Assembly: GCF_000003815.2 (NCBI RefSeq)
Contig: NC_049991.1
Location: 18,256,037 to 18,320,036 of the forward strand
Length of the DNA: 64,000 nucleotides
Reading direction: 5' to 3'
DNA from: Branchiostoma floridae
Taxonomy: Eukaryota > Chordata > Leptocardii > Amphioxiformes > Branchiostomatidae
Position numbers and translations under genes: made by a program. Below are positions 21,986 through 36,900 of the stretch, one piece after another (position 1 is the first letter of the stretch; the number at the start of each line of letters is the position of its first letter). The notes beneath the pieces are model-generated. The model ran no database searches and was not told the DNA's origin. It saw nothing but the letters and a program-made list of their open reading frames with translations.

Positions 21986-24900
21986 GTATGGTCTATAGTA
22001 TAATAAAGTTTATTGCAAATTCTTGCCCGTGGGATAATTGCAGGTAACACAAAAGATTCAAACAGTGTAAAAACAATATCATAAGTGTCTACTCTATTCA
22101 AAAGCTAGTAAAAGCTAACTCTAGATCCAGCGTTATTGGGTTCGTAGTAGTATAGTAAATAACTAAATCATCCTTGCTAATTAATGTATTGTTCACGTTT
22201 ATCATCATGATCAACTAACTGTATTATTTTCTAGTTGCTCTGTATACTCATTTCTGCCAACAGAGGTTAACATATCGCAATATATTTCATGGTAGTTTTG
22301 TACCTTTAGCTGACGTGCATGGTGTTGTTGCGTTATGCTTTGTAATATCCTTCTACAGATGTTTTAACTATCGTACATTGTATATGTTAACGTTATCACA
22401 TATTGCTAGCTGTATGCAGCAGAGGCTGCTACAACGGTGCGTGTACAGCACCAGGTGTCTGCTCCTGTCGCACGGGATGGCAGGGCTCTACTTGTGGCAC
22501 AGGTGATGGTTCATCCCTTACATGTGTTGTAATGTGTCTTAACTTAGAACGTAAAGTTTATCCGTAAATAGTTTCATCAGGTTGATATATCAATTGAACA
22601 AAGCCTTCTTCGTTACACAACCTTCCTTAATTTTTCAGTAGACGTTTCGACGAAGAAGGCTTTGCTCAGTCTGGCTTTATGACTAATGTGAAGGACAACA
22701 GTGTTTCCTACATTGTCTGAAATCAAAGTCGTTTAGCAATAATGTTTACTACTGACGGTAAATTCTAAAAGTTTATTGGTCACTTTGATTTGCAGTTATG
22801 TAGAAGACATGTTGCACCTGTAGTTTGGAAAATTTATTGTAGTTAAAGGTGTTAAATAGATCTTTTTTTACAGGTGGAAATCTCATGCTTTCTCTTCCTT
22901 CTGATTTCCAGATACAAACGAATGTACGAGCGACAATGGAGGCTGCAGCCATAACTGTGTAAACACAGATGGAAGCTACTACTGCACCTGCCGTACAGGC
23001 TATCGTCTGTCAGGAAGTCAGTCGTGTACTGGTAAGTTATTGTCTTAGTTACCTAAAAATATGACAATGCATTTTGTATGCTTTGATTCAAGTTCCAGGC
23101 TATACTGATGTATTCCCACCAAATAGAGATGAAAGCAAACTTGTCATTAGTGAACCTCATTCTCTAAAGTGTTTTAAAGCTAAATCATTATCACGGCAGA
23201 TATAAACGAATGTAGCAGCGGTAACGGGGGCTGTGATCATCAGTGCCATGATACTTCCGGATCCTTCTACTGCACGTGCAACACCGGATATTCCTTCTAT
23301 GGAAGCACAAGATGTATTGGTACGTTTTCTGACCTTAACCATTTGAACTTATTTGTTCCTTGGTACATGATATAATCCGAAAACTTGGGAAATTTATCAT
23401 TGGAATATTTTGACACCAAATGTTGCATATAGCTATGCTATGCTAACAGGTAGGAATACCACCTAATCTTAATATCACATATACTGTAAATGCGGAAATG
23501 TTCGCGGTGGATTAATGTTCGCGGTTTTCGCGGTGACCACTTCACCGCGAACTTAAAACCACCGCGAACATTTTTCTTTTATGCATAGACTGCATTCATA
23601 GATTGATATAACAAGATTCGTCATTGAAAACCAAAACATAAAATCATGGTCGATGTTTTAATGACCATCTCAGTAAAAACTAGTGCACGTAAATAATCTC
23701 CAAGCTTAATTGTGAATGGACGATATTGAAAACAAACTTTAAGCCACTGGTCATACTAAACTCCTCAGAAGATCCATCTTGTAGTTCTGCCATTCTACCT
23801 GGAGATTACTGATGGTTAGCCTGACTAAAATCGTGCCCCTAGCGGCCGGCCCTACGATTGCCGCCGCCCTAGGAGGGAGGAGGGGGTCATTAAGCCCAGC
23901 CGGTGAGAGCTTGTGTAAACACAGGCTAACTGATGGTTAAACTAAAGGCCTCAGAAGATTTGTATAGTCCTTATACTGTACAGACTTTCTTCTTTTTTCC
24001 AAGTCCTGAGAAATGTTAGAGAGTTTTGCCTTAAAGTTTATACCTTAGAGATTACATCCAAGAACCGTTTTAGTTATCTTATGATTAAACTTAACTCCTC
24101 AGTAGATTTGTATAGTCCTTATACTGTAGACTCTTGCCTTGTTTTTAATATCCGAGAAAAGTTGAGTATAGCCTGTCTACCTGGAGATTACATTTGAAAA
24201 CCTTCATAGTTATCTGATGGTTAAACTAAATTCCTCAGAAGATCTGTATAGTCCTTATACTGTACAGACTCTCGTCTTGTTTCCAAGATCTAAGAAACGT
24301 TTAGAGTTTAGTGGCTTTCTACTTGGAGATTACATCCAAGAACTGTTATATTAAGCTGATGGCCTCAAAAAAAACTACCGTATATTCTCGAATAAAGTAC
24401 GCACCCCAATTAAAGTAATAAATTCATAGCATTCATAGACTGCAGTCTATGGTGCTACCGCGAATTTAAATCCACCGCGAAAAGTCCCTTTTCCCGGTAC
24501 CGCGAAATTAAATCCCCGCGAATTTAAATGCATTTACAGTATTACACGGAAGGTTATAAATTTGAGGAAAAATGACGTTGTTATAATCATACACCACGTG
24601 CACGCTCTTAATAATTCCGCATTCTGTTAGATTACATTGCATGCTATATAACAAGCGATGTACATGTGTACATATTGGGGTGGTGGTGTGGTGGAATGTT
24701 GCAACCGTATATATTGCCATTCTACACTGACTTCCACCTGTCCTGTCGCCTGTCCTAATAACATTTTGTTTTCATATCACCTGCAATTGTGTGCTTCTGA
24801 CTCGATGTGCGTACCGTCACTGGTACTCCCAGGCCCTGTGTTACACAATGTATCTTATGTGTATAGATATTGATGAGTGCTCGAGGAATACCGACGGATG

Positions 24901-27900
24901 CTCCCACATCTGTGACAACACGGTGGGCAGCTACACGTGCCGCTGTAGACCTGGGTACTCACTACAGTCCGACAGGCACTCCTGCAGGGACATAGACGAA
25001 TGTTCCTCTGACAACGGAGGCTGTGAGCACACCTGTAGAAACAGTGCCGGGAGCTACAGTTGTGACTGCGACATCGGATTTCGCCTGAACTCGAACGATC
25101 ATTCCTGTGACGGTAAATGTACCTTTTAGAAATTTATTAATTTTTTTTTTCCGTTTAAGAAAAGTAATGGTAAATCTGGGCTCACAGTACTGGCACAGCG
25201 AAATGTATATTAGACAGAATCGTATGCTAAGAGGTACCCTTGCCGTTGATATTGATCATGGCAGATTGTGGAGAGACTGCCAAGAGATTGCCAGCTTAGA
25301 AGATCTCAGAAGAAACTATTGTGCTTTGATGACAGCTATGTATGTTGTATTCCTCAACAGACATCGACGAATGTGAAGAGGACATCCATGGCTGTGACCA
25401 CATCTGTACCAACACCAGGGGCAGCTTCGTCTGTTCCTGCCGACCCGGCTACTCTTTGATGTCTGACGGACGCCTGTGCCAAGGTATCAAATTGAATGCA
25501 TTCCATTGCGTTATCATACTACGTATACACTGATGCTTTTACAGTTGACACTTTCTGAGAGAGCTACAAAAACCCTCACTTTTCTCTACAGACATAAATG
25601 AATGCGAGCCAGGTGGTTTCCATGCATGCGCACAAAACTGCCACAACGAGGTGGGAAGCTACACCTGTTCCTGTCATGTGGGATACCGACTGGGGACAGA
25701 TGGTCGAGCATGTAACGGTAAGCGCACCACGCTGTAAACGACAGGATCTCCAATCTGCAGCATGTAACCTATAGAAGCTTTTTGACTGACATGCTACATT
25801 CGTTTGTCATATTACATGATTCACATTTCTCCTTATCATTAGAAACGAGCGGGTAGATGTTAATGGTATTTTTCTTATGTTTCTGTCATCAAACAACTTT
25901 CATTTACAAAGATATCGACGAGTGCAGTGAGCAGTCGTCAGGGTGCGAACACACCTGCTTCAACTCCGTCGGCAGTTACTACTGTGGCTGTCACAGCGGA
26001 TGGCACCTCGCATGGGACCAGCACACATGTCTAGGTCAGGACTTTTTTCAACGTATAGAATTGTACTGAAGGAAATGCAGATGATTAATAATCCAATGTT
26101 TACTCCCATTGTCAGTTAACCTACTGAAAAGCTAGCGACCTGACTGAAATGTCAGTTCACAACTTGTGAAGAGTCAAATTGGTCGCCTTTTATGTTAAAT
26201 ATCATGGTTCTCCCATGATATTTAACATTCTCTTCCTCCTCGACCCCTCGAATGTGTATCTAGTCCTGTTAAATATACGCCTAGCTTATACGCAAAATAC
26301 ATTTTTCCATTAGGCAACCCATGCGTGGACATCGGAATTCCGCAGAATGGCGGGCGAGTCTGCACCGGTTTTGTCACAAACGAGACGTGTTCGTTTGAGT
26401 GCCATCCCGGATACTACATGACCGGGTCGATGGAACGACATTGCCTACCTTCCGCACAATGGTCAGGGGAGCAGCCGCAGTGCCCACGTAAGTAGTATAG
26501 ACCTTCAATCCAGCTATCTCATTACAAAACAAACATCTAACCAGGTCAAGCAGCAAGACATACATGCATATGTGTACTTGTGTGTGTGTGTGTGTGTTTG
26601 TGTGTTTCTCTCTCTCTCTCTCTCTCTGTGAGAGTGAGTGAGTGAGTCAGTCAGTGAGTCAGTGAGTCAGTCAGTCAGTCAGTCAGTCAGTCAGTCAGTC
26701 AGTCAGTCAGTCAGTCAGTCAGTCAGTCAGTGAGTGAACATTTCACTATGGATAAATGATGCCAAAACATCAGGGAGCAATTTTCTTAAAGTAAGTCATT
26801 TTTTTCCGTCAGCCAAGTTGTGCGACAGACTACAGCCTCCTGAGAACGGTTACATCAGGATGCCTTGCCGGAGGGAGTACACCTCGCGATGCACGATGGG
26901 ATGCAATGCCGGCTACTACCAGTCCGACGGCACTGACGCTTACAAAGACTGCGTACTACAAGACAGTGGGGTGGGATGGAGCGACAACCCCTTCAACTGT
27001 TCACGTGAGCTCAATAGATAATATCTACCAATAATGCAAATGTACAGTATTCGTTGTAACCATCAAGACATGTAGTTGTTGATACGATGTTATGTATAGC
27101 AGCATAATGCACTTAAAATCCATATTGCAAGTACCTTTTCTGATAAAATTCAATATTCACTTGTCATTGTTAAAACATGTGTGCATTATACTTCTGGATA
27201 GTTATCACAGCCTGTGAACCAAACCCATGTCTCCACGGAGGACGATGCACCCCGCTAGACTCCGTTCAATATTCATGTGATTGTACAGGCACTGGCTACA
27301 AGGGTGACAGATGTCAAACCGGTTTCATAACATTTCCCGAAAAGGGGTACCCAATTTTGTACCGGTACGAATGGTCTGAAGCGTTTGAGATCCTTGCAAA
27401 CCCAACGAAAGAACTGGTCCTCTCTCTGTATGGAAATGGTTTGGAGTTCGAGCCATCGACAATAGTCTTTTCGTATCCAGATTCTGCAGCTGAAGTCAGG
27501 GTGATGGGAAGGGTGTCTGGCTTGATACCGATAGAGTACAGCATTTCAGGTGAAAGTGCAGCAGAGTTTGAGGTACCAGACGTCGCGCTTTTATCAGTGA
27601 ACAATCGAAATCACCCATTCGGACCCAGGCTGCCTCAACGATACGCAGCTGGCGATGACAACCTCCTTCCTGCGGGATGTAACGTGTTGGATCTGGTAAA
27701 CGCTCCCTGTGAAAATGTTAGCTTGCTGTCCACATCCCCTTGGCATGAAGATCCCGTGAACGTCTTCCTTAGCTTTTCCACCGGCCTCATACATTTGCAA
27801 ACCAATAATATCACACTGCCGTTTTCACTGACTGGCACTACGATTAAAACGGATACAAAAATTACTTCATTGCCTCTGAAAGAAGCTTTCTTCACATACA

Positions 27901-30900
27901 TGGACAACCATTCCACGGATGATGGTTCAGGCGTATGTCTGGATTCACAATTCCCGGCTGCACTTCTGAAAACACTTACAGAAGCGTCCGCTTTCTTTAA
28001 TTCATATGTAAAATCCGTGAACAGTCTCCTTCCAGGCTGGGTTCGCCTTGGTTCCAGTACAGAGCCACAGCAGTGGCTGATGAGTGGCTTCTCTCATCTG
28101 GCCACTGTTTATTCCATTGACGAAGCATCTTGTGGAAACCTCCCTTTCCCATCTGATAGTCTTGTCCATGTACTGCGTATCTCTTCAAACGTCACCTTTA
28201 ATGTTCTTGGAGAGCTTAAGACAACGACCGTTGTCGATGGTAACATTTGTCTCGTCGTCGACCTTTGCTCCAAGTCCTTTGCGATCACCTTCCCATTCTC
28301 CAGTGGAGATGGCGTCATCCGAGTGCTTTCTGAGAAACTTGGTCTGTCTGAATGGGACTTTTCCCTGAGAGGATTTGGCATGTCACCCTCGTCTAGTCTG
28401 TACAATCCTGAATTTGACGCGGTCTTCTGGGATGACCAAGGAACATCTCATCAGAAGTCTGTATCAGGGGACATCTGGTTAGATTCCAGCTTCCAATTTA
28501 CTGTGGCATCAGCGAACATGATAGCAACAGCCAACGTACATGTGGACGGAAGTTTGTTCATCCAGTCAACAGGCATGGAAAAGGTAAATTTGCTGGGGCT
28601 GAATTCTATATGACCATTCTTACACTTAGACGTTCCATCCCTTTTCAGAAGGTTCAAGCAGCAGGAAATGATGTGGGACTTTGTACAGATATCGGAATAT
28701 GTATTCTAATCGAATATCTGTGATATTACAATATCTATCGTCACAAGTAATAGATATAGCCATGGTAATCTATGGTGCAATGGTTTGATTATAGAGATTC
28801 ATGTCTTTGTACTCTCTTTTGCAGGTCTTCAGCCATTTCCTCTCCAGAGGACTTCTGGCTACAGGAAAACCACACATGTCAATGACGCTTGGACTGGACT
28901 ACGGGGAAACGACGATGAAATTCAGCTTCCCGAATGAAGAAACATGGCTCTACATTTCTACAGAGGGTACGTTAAACGTGTATTTTATTTGGGACGGTAC
29001 GGCGTTACCTACATGCAAACATATCTCCTGACGCATTGTATGCTGTAACACTTGATATTACAAATGTTTACTTTAGATAGAGGGTCACGCGCCACTAAAT
29101 TGTCAATGCATGAATTCACGGGGCTACTGGTTGCTGTTTTTTTCGGTGGCCCAAGATATCGCACTGTAATTATCTGACACACCAATGTTTCTACTAACTC
29201 ACATCAAGGCGCTTCATTTCTTTTTCTTACCACAGTTATCAATGATTGAAGGAATATGCCAACGCCTTAAAACATAATGATATACAAATTACACTTTCCA
29301 TGTTTCTCTATTTACTCTCTTTGCCTGGTTACGGCTTTAATCAAAGATACTGCAATTGGCGAACATTTCTTTTACTCATCACTTGATGATAGTAACAACC
29401 ATGCATTAAGTTAGGTTTAAGAGACAAGACAGGCGTAAATGCACCATGCTTTTCCTCCAAAGTTTCCACAGTTAAAGACAATGTTTAATATACGTAACAT
29501 ACTTGCAGGTGCCGACAACAGCATTGTCAAGATTCAGTTCAATCGGATGACCAGTCAAAGCCCATTTGCTGACACTGTGCTGAACACCGTCTTTGCCATA
29601 AGTGACAACACAAAAATCATGGGCTACATAAAACTGGCGCGCAATAGCCAACCCGTCAGCAAAAATCCTTTGCTACTGAATGCGCTGCAAAGTCTTAATG
29701 AGACTGCTAGTCGGGTCCTCCACTTGTCATCAACTATGGTAGGGAGAATACCCACGGATCAAATCATCGACTTGCAAAAGAAACTCACAACATACCGAGA
29801 AATTACTGAGAACTGTCTTCGTGCAGTCAACTTTGCCAACAATACAATGGAGATCATTGACGCATTCACGGCACTGCAGACGGAATATTGGCCACTTTCC
29901 AGAATGTTGATTGAAACAGCCGAGACACTCAGTGATAGCAGACATACTGACAGAGTAAGTGCAGTCCAAGATTTGTTGTCAGAGTTTTCACATTCTCATG
30001 ACAAAATCATACAAATCATCCTGAACGAAACTTCGCAAGCACAGATCACAGAGTTTGGCTTAACATTTCGTACTACGGTCTGTCAACAGAGTCTTTGTTT
30101 TGGCGATTCAGACGTGGAGCTAGTCACAAAGGAAGAAAATTCGTGGACAGTCGGAGGCATCATTTCGCCCACCAAAAGTTGGTCTTTTGATCAGTATCTG
30201 AGATTCCCTGAAGGTAGCAAAGTGACATGGACACTAGCCGACGAAACAATATCCACAAATGCAAAAGTAGATTTTCAGATCTTTGGGGAAAAGAAGAAGC
30301 TGACACTTTGGACCGACAACAAAATTGCTCACGTGCAGGGGGATGTTTTCGTTGACCAGTTTCCCATCCACTTAGCTGGACATTGCGACACGGGAAGAGC
30401 CTTACGGTGGAATATCACAGCCTCGTTTCTTCACGACGCAGATGGCCTTCCCCGTCATGTGGAAGATCGGCTGGAATCCTATCTCTCGGAAATTTTGGAT
30501 AAGTCGGTCACCCGCTATAAACTAGCACAGAAGTCGGTCGAAAATCTTGAACAACTCTTTTCCGAGGTGAATGCAGAACTTGACAATTCGAACCAACGCC
30601 TTCAAAGCATCGAAGAGCAGTATGCCACAGCTTTGGCCGAATTACAAGACAGTGAGAACACACTAGAGGAACTAGAGCGCGATTTTGAGAGTGGGAGCAG
30701 TGACATAGAAGACCACCTGAACGCACTCGACGCTCTGTGTGAACTGCAAATCTGCCCTGCTATACAGACACCGGGCATCAAGTGCAGTTCATGTACAAAA
30801 CCATTATCTCGCAAGATACCCACGGAATGTTGCACACCATGCTACAATACTCGCCGAGTGATCGAACGGTACGAGTATCAAACGACATGTTTTGATTGGA

Positions 30901-33900
30901 GCGAAACGTGTACAGGGACACACTATTCTCGATGCAGTTTTTGGGGAATCGGTGGGTGTAGTTATGGTACCATATGGAAATGTACCGCCAAAACTAACAT
31001 ATACGCCTGCAGTGAGAAATGTGACAAGGCCGTCACCTACTATGACGAAGCGGAATGCTGTAAGACATGCTATGACATGGAAACGGGATACGTTCAGACA
31101 AAATGCTGTAAAGAGGTCCCGGACTGGACGGTAACACAAGATCCAACATGCCTCAGTGAGAACGATGTCTGTAGGTCAGTGCGAAACACGATATTTTCAC
31201 GCTATGAACAATCCTGGGGAGATGTGACGGCAAAACTTGCACAGTTACAGTCTGCAAGATCACGTCGAACCACAAATGAAATAAACCTTGAAAGTCTGCG
31301 TGTGCAATTAGATGCACAGCGCCTATATGCCAAAGAACGAGAGGCACTATCCGAGCGTTATCTCTTGTCTCTACATGAAGCGAAGCTAACGCTGGAGTCC
31401 GTAAAGAACACATTAAGTGACTCGTTTAAACTCCGCAGCCTATTTGACGGTACATTTATGACAGGTCTGCAGATAGTGAACGTGTCCTTAGCGATGATGC
31501 TGACAAGCAACAACTCCAGAATCATACCCTTAAAGGTAGTTGTTCAACATGATTCTCTTCTGCAAGAAGTTGGAATCGTTCTTGACCTTGATTCCATCGA
31601 TACATCTCTGACTGTTGGAGTAAAGAAAATAGGCAGGACCATTTTCGGTAACATCGATGCTGCACTCCACGCCCTCTCTATGTTTCCCGGAAATGAAGCA
31701 AGGAGAAGAAAGCGTTCTACGACAGAAGAAACCACTGGCTCGTGTCACGTATTTCATGAAATCTCTACTTACGTCACTGAAATATTCACCCTGATTCAGG
31801 ACTTTGAGAGCGAACAGCTTCGCATGAAACGCTTGTTCAGGGAATCCGAACAGCACCTGCTGGCACTGAAACAGAACCTCATCTCAAATAAGGGACCGCC
31901 GGAGAGTGCATACAACAAAACAATTCTGGTCGATTATTTCAACATAACAATTGACCCTATCAAAGACATGGAAAACATCAGTGATGAGGCACACGCAACT
32001 CTCAACTTGATCGAGACAATTTCCCTGCTTAACAGAAACAATGAGGACTCATCAACGGGGACTGTGGCAGAGAACCGTCTGTACGTTTCATACGAAGAGA
32101 TAACTCACAATGCCTCCTACTTCGACGTCTGTTTTGGCTTCCGCGACTGCATACTTCAGGTTATAGAGGACTACTACAATCTTCTGTACCCAACACAAGA
32201 AACCGAAGTCATTGCGCTTGAGGGCACTATTCTGGAGGTTAAGGATAGCCTCGTATTGTTATTGAACGAGACCAGTTTGAACAGAAGTGGCATCTACATG
32301 AATCTACAGAATCTTATGGCCTGTATCAACACCACACGCGTTGAACACTGGCTCTGTGGCACTGCCCCAACTATTCAACATCAACCACCGCTGACAAACG
32401 AAGTGCTGAAGGGCCATGACCTGATGCTTGAATGCAACGTCACCGGTGTCCCTGACCCCAAATATGAATGGATCAAAGACAGTAAAACAAAAGTTGGTCA
32501 CTCCGCGGTGCTGATGCTGGAACACGTACATGAAGACGCTGAAGGAGAATATGCATGCAGTGCCTCTAACAGGTTTGGCTCATCATCAAGTCTGCCTATT
32601 CAAGTGATCGTCACATCTAAACCACAGATCACCCAGCACCCGGTGTCTCAGGAACTCGCTCTGGGAAGTGAAGTAGGAACCACAATGAACTGCAGTGCAA
32701 CAGGTAAGTTCCATTTGTGATATATTTGAAACATTGATGCCATGTGTGATGCATTTATGAGTGAATATAGACCTGTATTGCCACACACACAAGCCACAAC
32801 ATTGGCATCCGCAAATGCCTTTTTTCTCCACAGAAAAACAGTGACTGTCTAAAATATCTTAGCTCATTAAATATACATTGTCTTACACTTAGTAGCTAAG
32901 GGTACAGGTTTTTAATCAAAATTGTTTTTCTTCAACATTCTGACCATTTTTGTAGCTTAGAGATCTATTGACTTTTAAGGTTGCAAGCACTGTTATTGTA
33001 TCGGACAAATAGGAATGAATAAGGAACGGTATCACTTTGTGCCAACAGGCACACCAACACCTTTGACTCGCTGGTTCTTTCGAAGAGACACATCGTCAGA
33101 TTGGGTTCAGCTCAACAACGGGACAGCATCAGGGTATATTCTGATACTCCACCCAACGTGGCAAGACGAAGGATGGTACGCCTGCAGGGCGGAAAACGAA
33201 CACGGACAAACTATGAGTGAAGCGGCCTTTCTAATGATACTTGATATCACAGTGGCGGTGCCTACTGTGAACATAACCTTTCAGGTCACTGAACACAAAG
33301 AGAGCAACGATATGCGGCTGCCACGGGTCAAACGCGAAGACCTCTCCTTTTCAACACAAATACCATCTATTGTTGCACAAATTGGATCGACCGCAAGCAT
33401 GCCTACCGTTCCACCAGAAGTAAACATTATCTCCACGCCAGATGTAAACGCTGGGCATGGCATGGATTTTGACAGTATCGTGAGCGTTCTTGAGGACATA
33501 ACCGGTCTCGGCAGCGTTTCAGAACTGTTTCTAATCCAAGACGTTGCTAACAAAGGCTACACACGTCTTCAGGTCACATTAACTGGCAAGAACTTGACCA
33601 ATGGAACAGATTATCCTCGCGTGTACCCTCATTACGCAAAGCAAATGACAAACGAACTAGATGAATTCCAAAGTAAGATATCTGAACTCGAACAGACGAC
33701 AAAGGAAGAGAATCTTAGCGCAGTGTATGGTGGTCAGAATGTAACATTTGACCCTGACGTGTTCGAGGTCGTCCATACCGAATTCCTGTGTCCGCCTGGA
33801 CAAGGGCTGGACGAAAACGGATATATTTGCGGTGAGTAGTATCAAAATAGTCACAATTTTGTTCTCACAAATTGCCAAAGATTTAGCCTATGCCTTTGTC

Positions 33901-36900
33901 AGTAAAAACATTCATTCATTCAATCACGTACTCACTTATTCACTCACTCATATGAATGTGTGCCTCTTTTATTGTACTGATTAAGACTATTACATGTTTA
34001 GCCATACTATATACTACTGGGACGCAGTTTGAGATTCTGTCGCTGCACTAACATGTATATAATTTAATCACACTATTCCACACAGTAAACTGCCCACCAG
34101 GAAAGTACAGGCCTCCCAGTGATCTCTTCTGGGCATCTACGTGCAGGCCATGTTCGAAGGGATTCTATCAGGAACAACAAGGCCGGGATTACTGTGATCC
34201 ATGTCCAGAGGGAACCACGACGTATTCATCGGGGACAAGAGATTCTACGATGTGCTACGGTACCAATAGATAATCTTCGCGTTTATTTTGTGTTCACTTT
34301 TCAAAATTAGATTTTCCTGCATCACTTCTTTTAAAAGCCCTCATCTGCAAAAATGATGGACCTTAAAACATTATAACTTTGCCATTATAATAACCAATGA
34401 ATATTACTAATAAAAAACGTGTTTTCAAAACAAAATACAGAGCTCACCTGGAATTTTTTGCATCGTCGGACATTATCATTCATTTCACTTTAACATATTT
34501 TCGCAGAGCCCTGCCAACCCGGAAGTTTTTCTGAAAATGGTCTCAAGAGCCAGAACTGCACCTCCTGTCCAGAAAACACCTACCAGGAGAACTGGGAACA
34601 GACCTTCTGCACCGCGTGTCCACCAGGACAGGGTACGCGTCACCAGGGCGCGACGTCGCCGGAGACCTGTGAGAGTAAGTGATTGATGATTGTGGGATTT
34701 GTATTACTACCAATCTCCTTTCAGGCTTGATTCCTGGTCTGTATCTGTATCTATATAGCCGGTATAACCGCCCGTCGGCGTATCACACCAGCTTCGTAGG
34801 CACGCGGCGCGGCAGCAGCTGGGTATATTACACTGAACGACACATCTGCAAGCGTTCTTTAAAATTATCCAGAGAAAATGCCCCTGCTGTGCTTGATGAT
34901 AACTAATTCCACTTAACGATAGTTCTGAGAAAGTACGAATTTTTCAACACATCAATCCTAGGTTGGTAACTCTGGTACTTGAAGGCATGACTGTTTCTTG
35001 TTGTTTTTTGGGCTGGTATTAGAAACTTATCAGTCGGTACGTCCGCCAGTCTTTTGGTAATTTTGTACATCATGCAAAGTGTGGTCAATCGCGTAAGATA
35101 TAGCACCTGTACATGTTGTTTTTCTGCAGTTAAATGCAAGGAGGGTCATTTCTCCGAGACTGGGTTCGAGCCGTGTACTCCTTGCCCCAAAGGATCATTT
35201 CAAAACAACACTGGACATTTAGACTGCGTGGACTGTGGCGTCTCGTTAACGACAAGTAGTGGAGGCTCTACTTCATCTGAACAATGCAGAGGTATATGTC
35301 TATCTATGAGCTGAGTTCTTATAGCATACATACATACAAAGTCATAATCTTATCGAGTTGTAGCATTAACAAAGGTCTGCTTCCAGTGCGATCTATCATT
35401 CATTTTTACAGTTAGGTCCTTATTATCATATGGTCCAGGTCCTATAGCGGTAACACGAATCCCTTGACTACCTGACTTACTGCGTTTTCTTTTAGACATT
35501 TGTTTGCTGATACTTTGACAAAAATAAACTTTCCACGTCCCCAGAGCCTTGCCATGCGGGGTTTTACTTCTTCGCGAGCAGCGCGTCTGATGAGGGAGAG
35601 TGCTCTCCATGTCCGAAAGGGTACTACCTGCCGCAGATCCGGAACCCCAGGGAAGAGATGAGGAAGTGTCTTAAATGTCCGTTTGGTCTGACAACAGCTA
35701 GCGTTGGAGCCACGTCCTCCTCAGATTGTGGAAGTACGTGTTACAAGCTCTTATCTTATTCAATTTTGTATTTTAGATGATCAAAACTGATTTTTTATGA
35801 GTCAGCCACAATAGTCGACTATTTCCTCTTCTTTGTTCACAGTAAATCCTACATGGTTTCCTGTAGTAGATGTAGCAAATGTATTTCTTTCACCAGTAGT
35901 CGTTGCAAGAATAAAAGAGCATACGTTGTATACATTTGATAAATAAATGGAACAGGGGAAAAAGCTTCAAGGAAAAAGTTTTCATATTCAACTACGTACA
36001 GTTGATTCCTGCTCAAGATAACATTTACCATCCTACAGTGAGCTGTAGACCAGGCACATACTCAGATACAGGCCTTCACCCCTGCACCCCGTGTTCAAAT
36101 GGAACCTACCAACACCAGGAAGGGATGAAAGGGTGCCTGCTGTGTCCAAACGGGACAGAGGCAACAACCGAAGGTTTAACGCAGTGTACAGGTGAGTTTG
36201 CATTACGAGCCATTGCAGAATATTCTGTCATTCCGAAATGTTTAATAATGTTACAACTTTCCTGCTACATAAATTTGCAAGTCTGTTTTGTCTTAATATT
36301 TCTTTTCGTTTTTCTTTACTCCTTTAGTTCAAGACCCATATCATTGCATTGTAATCATAAAAAAAATGTACTAAACACATAAAACATGCATATTGGTTGT
36401 ACATATCACACAGTATTGTGACATTGTGCTTTTTCATCCCGATCAATGTGCAGAAATACCGAGCAGCACCCTTCAGCACAAGGGTCGGGCAGTTCAAAGA
36501 GTAATCATCATCATTGTATTGAGCTGTGGGATTGGCATTGGTGAGTAAAACCAAAACACATGTTTAATTACAGGCAACAACAAAACAATCATTTGCTACT
36601 AATGAATGAGTGTGTTTAATTAGCAAAATGATTTGCTATCAAAAGGATATATAACCAATCCAAAGAAGTCAGACCTTTTATAATTAGTTTTTGTATCAAA
36701 TTACCTACTATACGTTTAAATCACATTCTTACAACTATAATGGAATGATTCTACGTTAGATTGCAAATGAGTTGAGGTACATACCAAGTATCTTTATTAT
36801 TACATGCATTCATTCATATATGCCAGGTACACCATACTTGTAACTACTTACCCTTACCAAAACGATATTTTTACCATGGTTTCTTTATTTGTTTCAGGAG

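Noticed and set aside
34119..34310. Arginine-rich frame near 34119
   Set aside because: An out-of-frame reading of the GCC2/GCC3 exon at 34086-34259.
34744..34820. The 77-bp repeat as a possible tRNA-derived gene
   Set aside because: No cloverleaf or convincing A and B boxes could be formed, so it is left as an unnamed repeat.
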